This document shows, in pieces, positions 55,173-64,000 of a stretch of 64,000 nucleotides of DNA (within the stretch, counting starts at the first letter, position 1; every line of letters starts with the position of its first letter). The stretch lies in NCBI RefSeq assembly GCF_021462225.1, contig NC_061812.1, positions 50,895,848-50,959,847 of the forward strand, given 5' to 3'. The position numbers were made by a program, and so were the translations under genes. Under the pieces are notes generated by a model. The model saw nothing but the letters and a program-made list of their open reading frames with translations. It ran no database searches and was not told the origin of the DNA. The DNA comes from Girardinichthys multiradiatus (Eukaryota; Chordata; Actinopteri; Cyprinodontiformes; Goodeidae).

Positions 55173-55690
55173 ATGTATATTGACCCTGTGGAGCTCCCGA
55201 CAGACAGTTCTGGTGGAAACAGGAGAGTTGAGCTGCACATTTAATTCTGCCGTGATTTGGGCAGCCGTGGTTTTATGTTTTTTGGATACAATCCGGGTTA
55301 GCACCCGAACATCCCTTTCAGACAGCTTCCTCTTGCGTCCACAGTTAATACTGTTGGATGTGGTTCGTCCTTCTTGGTGGTATGCTGACATTACCCTGGA
55401 TACCGTGGCTCTTGATACATCACAAAGACTGTCTTGGTCACAGATGCGCCAGCAAGACGTGCACCAACAATTTGCCCTCTTTTGAACTCTGGTACGTCAC
55501 CCATAATGTTGTGTGCATTTCAATATTTTGAGCAAAACTGTGCTCTTAACCTGCTAATTGAACCTTCACACTCTGCTCTTACTGGTGCAATGTGCAATCA
55601 ATGAAGACTGGCTACCAGGCTGGTCCAATTTAGCCATGAAACCTCCCACACTAAAATGACAGGTGTTTCAGTTTCATTGTCCAACCCCTG
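55173..55690 (-). pseudogene. Tc1-like element, 5' half
   Basis: The right end, in element sense, starts CAGGGGTTGGACAATGAAAC, with TA outside at 55691. The transposase N-terminus follows: the frame 55391-55152 reads MSAYHQEGRTTSNSINCGRK, RKLSERDVRVLTRIV and KTTAAQITAELNV, the two helix-turn-helix parts of Tc1 transposases. The catalytic domain and left end are missing because the copy is cut at the L2 junction. Sequence is well kept, so this half is not old. Confidence 0.83.
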
Positions 55691-55838
55691 TAGTCAGTAA
55701 TTGTACATCTGATAGTATCAAATTTGATTCTTATATTACATCATTTTAGATTTTAAATACCTTATCCTATTTAATACTTGTTTCACTTTGACTAGTTTCT
55801 TATACCTCTTTGCCTCATGGTAAAAATGCAAATTTAAA

Positions 55839-55919
55839 CATATATTCACAGATGGACCTACACCTAAAACAGAACATATTCTGTTCTGTTTTAGGTGTAG
55901 GTCCATCCGTGAATATATG
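55839..55919. repeat. Near-perfect 38-bp hairpin
   Basis: 55839-55876 and 55882-55919 are inverted copies of each other with 37 of 38 positions matching, separated by TATTC. The arm reads CATATATTCACAGATGGACC at its outer end. No coding frame or terminal-repeat class fits. It could be a hairpin RNA gene, the tips of a lost element, or a template-switch event. Confidence 0.92.
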
Positions 55920-55939
55920 CAACCCTTCATTGAACAAAG

Positions 55940-55990
55940 TGGATTTGGAAGATGTTGGAAGATGTGGATTTGGAAGATGTTGATTCACAA
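55940..55990. repeat. 25-bp tandem duplication
   Basis: GTGGATTTGGAAGATGTTGG occurs twice in a row (unit about 25 bp), close to the hairpin. Confidence 0.8.
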
Positions 55991-57394
55991 CATTACGCAG
56001 TAGCTAGCCAGCGTGGTCTGGTGTTACCAACAGTACATTACAACTAACAGCCTCCTTAAACCGTACATTTTAAGTTGGCATAATAGTTTAATCTTTACAA
56101 GAAAAATATTTTAGCTTATTTTAAAACATGACTGTCAAAAAGATGCAAGTGAACAATATAGACACTGTAGGAACCACAATACTATATAAATAGAATTAAA
56201 TATTTAAACAGCAGTCATAAATACCCTGGACTTCTATTTGTCGCATACTCTGTAAGTGACCTACTATTAACTTGCTGATGGTGCAGCGTTGTTAAGTGTT
56301 TTTACTTCTGTCTCAGCTGTATTAGGAGCATGACCCTTATGCCTCACTCATCACTGTTTCACGAAGGTTCTTGTAAAATCCTTCAGCTTCCTGTGGCGTT
56401 TAGAATACTGTAGATCTTGCCACCATATGGGACCTGAGTCTTTAGTGGATATGTAGGAATTCACGGAAGGCATTAATGTTGATAAATCTATCTAATGTCT
56501 AATATGTGGTTTTATTGTCTCCTCCTAGACAAACTCCGTTTTCTTTGAATCTTAAGAAGCAGACAAGCACCACTCTGTTTTTATTTAGTTTAATGTGTAA
56601 TGTGCAATGAACTCCCTCCAGTGTGACTGATTTTGGCAGTGGTAGCCATAGCCATCCCGTTAGCATATTGGTAATAAACAGAGATTGTTTCACCTCTGCC
56701 CTCTCTCGTATGCAACAAATGTACCTTTCACTACTTTCTCCTTCCCCGCTTCTCCAGATCATGTGTATTGGTTGAAAGGGTAAATCAATTTGCTTAATAG
56801 CAGATTCCAATGTTGCTTCAGCTTTCTCTAGCTTTTCTTTCTGCTTTATTATTGCAAGTGAACGTGTGCTGCATTACTCATCACGTCTTTTCATCTCCTT
56901 ACTTTAACTTGCAGACTAGTTAGAATACCACCCATTCTCATCAGTCTTGTCTTAGACATGCCAAAATAGCATCCTTCTAGGAGGATATTGACAGTCTGCA
57001 AAGGGATTTCGTTAAGAAAATGTAATATACGGTATCAGAGCTCCACCACTATGCTTCCATCTTGATCACGTGGCCCCTCCCACCATAAGCTTTAATTGCA
57101 GTAGCATAATGTTACACAAAAAAAATTATTTGAGAATCTTTATTCAATGGAGTGAAACATTCCATTTTAAGGAATAATATTTTTAACAAAATCACAAAAG
57201 GCACCATAAATTGGATGAAACTGATGCATTTTTGTTTCTCCTTTTCTTTTCAGGAAGGAAATAGTTTTTAGGAACTTCTTCTTAGTATTGGAGTGATGGA
57301 GCAAAAATCCTTTTCTGCCCTTCCAGCACAAATGTAAACGTGGTGTTTTTGAACATGAGTGCACGATATCACCCCGTCTGTCATGGCAGATGGC
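55991..57394. other. No recognisable gene or element
   Basis: AT-rich sequence with short frames only. I see no motif, RNA gene or clear repeat. Confidence 0.5.
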
Positions 57395-57780
57395 CGCTTA
57401 CACTGAGCCTGGTTCTGCTGGAGGTTTCTTCCTGTAAAAGGGGAGTTTTCCTCTCCACTGTCGCTACATGCATGCTCAGTATGAGGGATTGCTGCAAAAT
57501 CAATGCGAGCAACTGTCCACTGCCAATACACTCTCATCCAGGAGAAATTAATGCTGCAAGTCACGGACTCGATGCAATCTGTTGGGTTTTCATAGAAAAA
57601 CTCTTAACCAATTTGAATAATAAACTGTATCTGACTGCACCATTTGATAGTTAGGATTAATTGGAATGTATGTACTTGACTTGAAAACTACATGATTCAA
57701 TTGAATTGACTTTGTAAAATGGCTTAAAACGACGTGTTGTGAATTGGCGCTATATAAATAAAACTGAATTGAATTGAATT
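57395..57780 (+). mobile_element. LINE 3' untranslated end (CR1/L2 superfamily)
   Basis: AAGGGGAGTTTTCCTCTCCA and GAGGGATTGCTGCAAAATCA match the 3' part of the LINE at 44940-46255. It ends in GCGCTATATAAATAAAACTG and a (GAATT)n-like tail. No coding part remains. Confidence 0.62.
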
Positions 57781-57802
57781 AAATCATGAACCGTTTAACA
57801 CT

Positions 57803-57928
57803 CCCCTGCAATGGACTGGCGACCTGTCCAGGGTGTACCCCGCCTCCTGCCCATACACTGCTGGAGATCACCAGCTTCCCCGTGACCCACTATGGAAGAA
57901 GTGGTAGAAAATGACTGACTGACCCTTT
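57803..57928 (+). mobile_element. LINE-type 3' tail
   Basis: CTGCAATGGACTGGCGACCT, then GTCCAGGGTGTACCCCGCCT, GACCCACTATGGAAGAAGTG and TGACTGACTGAC: the last 125 bp of a very common fish retroelement, directly after another LINE end. Confidence 0.58.
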
Positions 57929-58589
57929 AACACACTTGCAACACACTTTCTTACATTTTTTTAAACATCCTTACCGGGAGTGCCAATAATTATGGCCAAC
58001 ACTGTGGTTTACAACTGAAACAACTGAAAAAAGGTCTAAGGCAAGTCTGTAAACCATGTGAAAATAACAGGAAGCACCAACCAACACAAAAACATATCTA
58101 TTTATCTTTTGTGGTTTGAAAGTCTCAGAGATTATTCACTCTTCTTTATGGTTTGATAGTGCATATATATCAGTGTCAGGAAAAAGAAAATAGCTAAAAA
58201 CTGAGAAACCAGTAAACCAGCAACCTTTATTTTATATATTTGCACTTTAATGCCATAAAATGTCATGTGTCATAAGAAGTTGTTCAGTACAAAGGCGGAC
58301 CATGACACCATTTCTTTTACGACAGAGTGGATTATTTGTAAAAGACAATAGTTTAATGTCAATCATAATGTCCGACCAGGTCTGTCACACAAACCTGTTA
58401 ATAGAATGCATGGTAGTACCCTTATCCCTTTGCAGTTAACTCACTGTGATGAATGTTCCACTTGTAACTTAGGTAGATGAAAACCAAATAGGATGTTTCG
58501 AGGGTATAATATGTAACAAAACTGAAAGCTTACTTTTACAAGAAATTGCCAACAGTTCAGTAGGAATCACAATTTTTCAACCACAACTG

Positions 58590-59010
58590 ATACTAAAATG
58601 TCAAACTTGATACTGAGACTAATAAAAAGGATCAATACCATTTGCAATACCGTGGCAACCTTTTTTGAAGGTGCAGGGTTCTTTCTAGAGCAAAAATATG
58701 ATTGACCACAATATGAGAAAATTGCAACTTTCTTAATTTGGGAACAGTAGGGAACAATTCAGCCCTCGTTTAGAGGAATATATAAATTGTCACTTCCCTG
58801 TTTGGCAAAACAATATAACAGAATAAGTGTTAATATCCTTTATAGAATATATATATAATTTATATAGAATGTGCCTTTGATTCAGTAGTGCAACTATTTT
58901 ATTTTATAATAATTGCTTACCTTTTGTGTGGCAGTGTGTGCTGCCATTTGCCTGTCAGTTTGAAAAAAATAAATGTTTCTACTGAAGAACAAATAAAGGA
59001 TCATTCCTTA
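58590..59010 (+). repeat. Unclassified dispersed repeat, copy 2
   Basis: Partner of 25563-25990, same orientation. GGAACAATTCAGCCCTCG, CACTTCCCTGTTTGGCAAAA and TGCCTTTGATTCAGTAGTG are the best kept parts. An AT insertion at 58848-58867 separates the copies. Confidence 0.58.
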
Positions 59011-59604
59011 CTAAAATAAATTGTTTCAAAACAAACATGGATCTGGCACATACTAAATATATTTTTTACAGAATTAATATGGATATAACGCATGCTAAAC
59101 ATATAACATGTAAACAAAGATCGGGTCCATGCAAATAAATTCAGCAGCAGCCCTGTACATTTTCAGTCTTTCTGGTTAATTTTATATAATATTTTCTTCT
59201 GTGATCAACTACATCAGCAGGTTAGGTTGCTATGATTTCCTACTTATGTCTGCTCTAATTGTCATCTAATATTTAAACAGAGAGGATTAGCTTATGTTGT
59301 ATGGGAGGTTTTCTACTTCACTGTTGTTTTCAAACATCAATGCCGTGGTATCACTCAGCATTTAACTTTTTTCTAGTCCTTCTGCCTGACGGGGAAAGTT
59401 ACTCCAAACAACACTTTTGTTTTTGTCTTGTCAGCTAAAGAGAGTCGCATATGTTTTGCTTTTTGCTTTTTATTCTGGTTCTACTCGTCATGTTAGCAAA
59501 GTTTAAACATTTAAACAGCAGCTCAGGTGAGCGGCTGATGCTGGAAGAAATGGGGCGAAAGTTAATGGGTCAATCATTTATTGAGATCAAAACATGCAGC
59601 TGGA

Positions 59605-59740
59605 GTTTAGAACAAAGTGTATTCATGTGTTAGAATGGCCCAGTCCTTAAAATTAGATGAACTTGATAAATAACTTGAAAATTCATTTGTTTTCCATAAT
59701 CTGACTAAGCTTTTGCTATTTTGCAAAGAAAAATAGGCAC
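59605..59740 (+). mobile_element. Tc1-like transposase scrap
   Basis: GTATTCATGTGTTAGAATGG followed by CCCAGTC (HVLEWPSQ region), then AATCTGACTAAGCTTTTGC and TATTTTGCAAAGAAAAATAG (LTELELFCKE region). About 40 codons with a deletion. Confidence 0.52.
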
Positions 59741-60772
59741 ATAAAAAAAACCAATAACAATATATACTAATGTTAGTGATTGTAACGAGACAAAATGTCC
59801 GAAGTTCAACTCGAAGACTTTGTAAGGCAGTTTGATTGTGTTTTTATATTTCTCTTTAATAGTATTTTTATTTAAATATATTTAAATATTTTGTGTCGAT
59901 GTCTACAATTTAGATTTGTACACCATTTTCAGCAAAAAATGAAAAATGTGTTTATTAGTCTCTCAAATATTCAAGTACTATCTCAGCCTATGCATTTGTT
60001 TTGTTTTCATTCTTTCCCTAATTCCTTCCATTTGTATTAGGTAATGCAGCAGTTGTTGCAGAAGTGGCCCACTTTGCCCAGAGGGATCATTAAAGTTTCA
60101 TCTTTTTATTTCTACACCTTCACTAACCTTCTTCCCTCCTACTCTCCCTCATCTTCATCTCATCTTTCTCCCTGAAGTTTTCCTCCCTAGAGGCCCTTCT
60201 TTTCTCTGTATGTCCCCATAGCAGTGTAAGCATTTTGTCCTCGGTTGTGAGGTTTAGTCTCGCGAGTAAAAGAGACTGCTGAGCGACTTATTATGACACT
60301 CCAAAATTCCCTTTAGAAGAGACTTTGCTTTCAACTTCATCTTCTTCCTCTGAACTCTCCCTGTGTTTGTACGGGGAATGCTGGGAATGGAATTTTGGAG
60401 GTGTAAAGCAGTAAACAGTTGCCTTCTTGCCATTGAGCAATCGCAAGAAGGCTGTGCTTGCTATGTGTTTTAACCACCCACCGCATACTTCAGGTCATTT
60501 TATTTGGATCATTTTGCACTTTGATTTAAAAAGCATACTGAAAAAACTGCTGACAAAATAGTAAAAACAATGTAACAGTAGATAGAAACTGTGAAGGAAA
60601 ACATGAACTGAAAAAAATTAACATTTTACCCACCCCTGTTGATTCTGCTTTTTACCACTTTCCAATGGAAATAGAAATAAAAAAACTATATCAAATCTAT
60701 TATACAAAGTTAATTTAAAGACGAGCTAAGTCTTAGATAACGCGTAAATATTATGTCAGTATTTTTTAATTA
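59741..60772. other. No recognisable gene; possible LINE end near 60040-60100
   Basis: AGAGGGATCATTAAAGTTTC near 60080 resembles the tail of fish LINEs (GGGATCAATAAAGTT). Nothing else is clear. Confidence 0.35.
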
Positions 60773-63095
60773 CATCCTCAATTCCAATGAAGTTGGGAAA
60801 AAATAGAATACAGTGATTTGCAAATCATGTTCAACCTATACACAACTGATAATACAAGATATTTAATGTTCAAACTTGTTGGACCATTTGTTTGCTGAAT
60901 ATTGGACCGTTTGTACGTTGCTGGATGCCACTATGCCTTCCGGCGTCATCAGCCATTCTGTACCCCAGGATAGTCTGCTACTACAAATCCCAGCGGGCAC
61001 CGCGGTTGATAGGACGGGGGCGTCGCAGCGCTGATGTCACAGTGGGCTATATAACGAATGAGCTCCCTCCCAGCTGGGCTTTGGAAACCGCTGGAAACCG
61101 AGACGCGGCTACAACGCAACTGGAGCATCACTCTGGAGAATAAATCCCACGTGGACTTTCATTCATTCTCCCCCCGTTGGCCAACGAGAAGAAAAATTCA
61201 TGAAAGAAGTTTCTGGAATAGGAAAGCCAGAAATTTCACTTTAACGATTGAAGGCCTGAGTTTAACACGTAACCGAAGAGAAAAATCCCACGGAGGGTTC
61301 AAGGAGACAGAATCCTTCCATCCTTGTTTTTGTTCCAGTCGACTGTTGACGGTCCGTCATATCGTTCCTTTTCACCAAGGAGGCCAGACGACGAAACTGA
61401 CCACTCTCCTGAGTTATCCACGGACGCGTGGCAACTTTTCCCCCTCCTTCTCTCCCTCTGCTCAGAGGAGACAACACCAAGTAATCCCATTTTATCTTCT
61501 TTTTTAGAAATAGCTTGGGCAGGATAGAGTAGGATTTAAGGGCGATTTAGAATCTCCACGTATAGTCCAATGTGTTCTAAATTGTATGTGCATGCAATAT
61601 TTTATTGAAACTTTGATTGCTGTTGGACATCTAAAAGCCGTAGTGCTTTTCATGCTGTGTGTGTTTTGCTGTGTTGTTTTAACACCTGTAAGCTCAGGGT
61701 ACATTTAAAGTTGGACCATTAGAATTTCATGGTGGAAACTCACCATCTCTTTGTCTTCATCCTGTGTGTTGCTTTTTACTGGTTTGCCACCAAAAGTTTT
61801 ATTATTCTTTGTTTGCTGAACTTCCAACTTTGGGGGAGGTTTTATGACCCTGTGGGGTGTGTTACACTGAGCTACATTTCGGCGGGGCCACTCCCAAAGC
61901 TCCGCTCAGCATCATATTATCACTTGTTTGCCATACCTGCGGGTTTGATTTTCATACACACTCAATGTTGTTTTATTTTGCTTTATTCTGTTTAGTTAGA
62001 TATTTTACCCTTTTATGTAGAACTTTGCATGTTTGATTAGGTGAAGATTATTGAATCGGAAGAGCGTGGTGTATTAGGGCTGTTGATTTAATACATATTC
62101 ACATAGATAAAGAGAAAGCATGTGTTTATTTTGAGCAAGAGTGATTTGTCAGTCAAAGTAAGGTCGAAGATCCTCCACCTGCAGTGAAACGGTTGATTAA
62201 ACAGTAACATCTACTAATAGTTATCAATTATTACTGAAAATTTAACAATTGTAATTATCAAGGGCTTTGAGCCACAAATTACAAAACCAGAGGACATCTC
62301 TGATTTCGATTAATAAATAAGGATTGTTGGTTAAGGAATGAACTTTTCTCAAATTATGATTTTAAATTATAATTCTTGATAAATATTAATTAATCAATAA
62401 TCATAATTCTTACAAACTGATAAACTTTATTGGTTTTGTTTTGCAAATATTTACTAATTTTGAATTTGATTCTTGCAACACGTTCCGACAAAGCTGGGAC
62501 AGGGGCAAGTTTACCACTGTGTTACATCACCTTTCCTTTTAACACTCGACAAGTGTTTGGGAACTGAGGACACCAATTGGTTGAAGCTTCGTTGGTGGAA
62601 TTCTTTCCCATTCTTCCTTGATGCATAACTTCAGTTGCTCAACAGTCCAGGGTCTCTGGTGTTGCATCTTGTGCTTAAGAATGTGCCACACATTTATAAT
62701 GGGAGACAGGTCTGGACTGCACACAGGCCAGTCTAGTACCCGAACTCTTTCACTACGAAGCCACACTGTTGTAACACATTCAAAATGTGGCTTGGCATTG
62801 TCTTGCCTAAATAAGCAACAAACATCCATGGAAAAGACGTTGCTTGAATGGCAGTAGATGTTGCTCCAAATCCTGAATGTACCTTTTAGCATTATGTCTT
62901 TCACAGATGTGCAGGTTATCCATGCCATGGACACTAACACCGCCCCATACCATCAAAGATGCTGGCTTTGAACTTTGTGTTAATAACAACCATGATTTCC
63001 AAAAACAATTTCAAATGACACATTTCCACTTTGCTTCACTCCTTCTTAGAAGAGCTCTGGCCCAGAGCATTTCTGGGTGTTGTTGATATATGGCT
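60773..63095 (-). pseudogene. Tc1-like element split by an LTR-like insertion
   Basis: The element is reverse strand. Its end at 60773 (CATCCTCAATTCCAATGAAG) is the terminal inverted repeat, followed by ATTTGCAAATCATGTTCAAC. After the 1.54-kb insertion it resumes at 62419 with GATAAACTTTATTGGTTTTG, and the transposase runs from about 62540 to 63090: MLVSMAWITCTSVKDI, FRQDNAKPHFECVTTVWL (second catalytic acid), VLDWPVCSPDLSPIINVW (last catalytic region; the usual glutamate is changed to isoleucine) and KLCIKEEWERIP. The N-terminal half is missing beyond 63095. Not functional. Confidence 0.82.
60877..62414. mobile_element. LTR-like insertion of 1.54 kb with 4-bp target duplication
   Basis: It starts TGTTGGACCATTTG and ends ATAATTCTTACA (TG...CA). 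AACT lies on both sides (60873-60876, 62415-62418), and removing the block restores the Tc1 sequence GTTCAAACTGATAAAC. A TATA box (GGGCTATATAACG) lies near 61048, only about 170 bp from the left tip, with AATAAATCC at 61137. A 4-bp duplication fits retrovirus-like integration. No coding region is present, so it may be a solo LTR. The strand is unclear, because TATATA is nearly symmetric. Confidence 0.6.
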
Positions 63096-63529
63096 TACAT
63101 GGAAATAATGATACCAATCAGGATGAAGCAATTACGGAAGCAGAAATTAGACAGTTACATTAGGATAAGCACCAACTGCGTAATCTCTAAAAATCCCTTA
63201 TTTGCCACGAACACGCAGGCTTTCTACATGGTAGGGCGGAAAGGAAGGACCATGTTGCAAATCTCCCTCGGCCAAATAACTTTATCCTGGTACAGTTTTT
63301 AATAGATTGTGACTTTATTGTTGAACTTTGCAACCCATTTTTTTTATTTTCAAAAAAAGAACAAAAAACATCTAAGGGTTGTGACATTTATGCTGCAGGC
63401 TGTCTCGGCAAGTAATCAAATGGCATTTGCTAAAATATTAGATATGTGGCACACTGATGATGGAGCATCATTTCAGTGTAAGGCAGACAAGCGATAGTGT
63501 TACAAGTGTAAAAAGGTTTCCTCACACTG
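63096..63529. other. No recognisable gene or element
   Basis: Short frames without motif between the Tc1 element and the hAT scrap. Confidence 0.45.
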
Positions 63530-63750
63530 CAGTCCGAGTCAGTGGGGGTTCTCAACCAAATGTACCAGGCGGCCAGGGTGGGGCCAGTGTTTTTTCATGG
63601 GGACCAGAACAAAATAATAAAAACAAAACAAAACAAAAAAAACAAAAAAACAACACGGCAATAATTTAAAATTTACAATGTTTTGTATACTAAGTAAGCC
63701 ACAGGGAGACCTATGACTCTGGAGCTGCAGGTTGCAGACCCCTGATCTAG
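63530..63750. mobile_element. hAT-type scrap
   Basis: AGTGGGGGTTCTCAACC at the left and GCAGGTTGCAGACCCCTG at 63727-63744 look like two hAT-type terminal repeats of different families. The right one is the better match. An A-rich run (63610-63656) lies between. The pair does not form one clean element. Confidence 0.4.
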
Positions 63751-63794
63751 CAGATGAAAACTATGATCCTATCTCAATATGGCTGAAGCTAAAA

Positions 63795-64000
63795 GTGTCG
63801 GGGTCTGGTAGTCTGTTTGTTTTTTGCCTGCTGTTTACACCATCCTACCACTAGATGCCGCCGGAGCTCTGGAGGTTAGAGGGAAACAGATGCTCGCTAT
63901 TTTCATCTGATTGGAGGAGTATAAGAGAGCAGTCCGCCAGCACTTCTACACCTGAGTGTTTGCCAATTGTGGTAACGAATACCGGTCAACCTGCTATAGA
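63795..64000 (+). mobile_element. LTR-like block, cut by the window edge
   Basis: TGTCGGGGTCTGGTAG at the start, then AGTATAAGAGAGCAG as TATA region and CCGCCAGCACTTCTACACCT, then GAGTGTTTGCCAATTGTGG. Start and downstream parts match the LTR-like block at 43252-43962. Only the first 206 bases are present. Confidence 0.5.

Overview
This window looks like non-coding or intronic DNA from a teleost fish, probably a percomorph. I infer this from the transposable elements. There are three copies of Rex3, a non-LTR retrotransposon I know only from fish. There are at least eight Tc1/mariner remnants of typical fish families, several L2/CR1-type LINEs, hAT elements, fish-type tRNA-derived SINEs, Ty3/gypsy remnants and LTR-only insertions. 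No intact host gene is visible. I used no database; families are named from memory of their conserved motifs.

Layout. 0-4 kb: an LTR-like repeat split by Rex3 copy A. 4-9.3 kb: mostly unique sequence with Tc1 scraps and one weak candidate host terminal exon (7903-8070). 9.6-15.3 kb: a hAT MITE, an LTR-like block, a Tc1 element inside another Tc1 element, and Rex3 copy B. 16-21 kb: an L2 3' end, a second copy of the first LTR-like repeat, and a reverse-strand Ty3/gypsy remnant. 21.3-24.2 kb: a decayed L2-type LINE. 25-27 kb: microsatellites and an unclassified repeat. 27.3-30.3 kb: Rex3 copy C, nearly full length, reverse strand. 31-38 kb: a Tc1 MITE, a small foldback insertion, a SINE and decayed Tc1 elements. 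39.2-41.8 kb: an L2 LINE carrying a SINE that itself carries a hAT element. 42.5-48.3 kb: LTR, SINE, Tc1 and LINE 3' ends. 48.6-51.1 kb: a forward Ty3/gypsy pol remnant with its 3' LTR. 51.5-54.4 kb: a complete non-autonomous LTR element with a 5-bp target duplication. 54.6-57.9 kb: L2, Tc1, a long hairpin and LINE tails. 58-64 kb: the second unclassified repeat, a Tc1 element split by a 1.5-kb LTR-like insertion, a hAT scrap, and the start of another LTR-like block at the edge.

Nothing here forms a pathway. The biology is layered insertion and decay. The youngest objects are the 51.5-54.4 kb element (LTRs about 2% different) and probably Rex3 copy C. Three nested insertions can be ordered in time from target-site duplications seen in the sequence. 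The least explained objects are the in-frame tandem arrays inside the non-autonomous LTR element, two near-perfect hairpins (32.2 and 55.8 kb), and the dispersed repeat at 25.6 and 58.6 kb.
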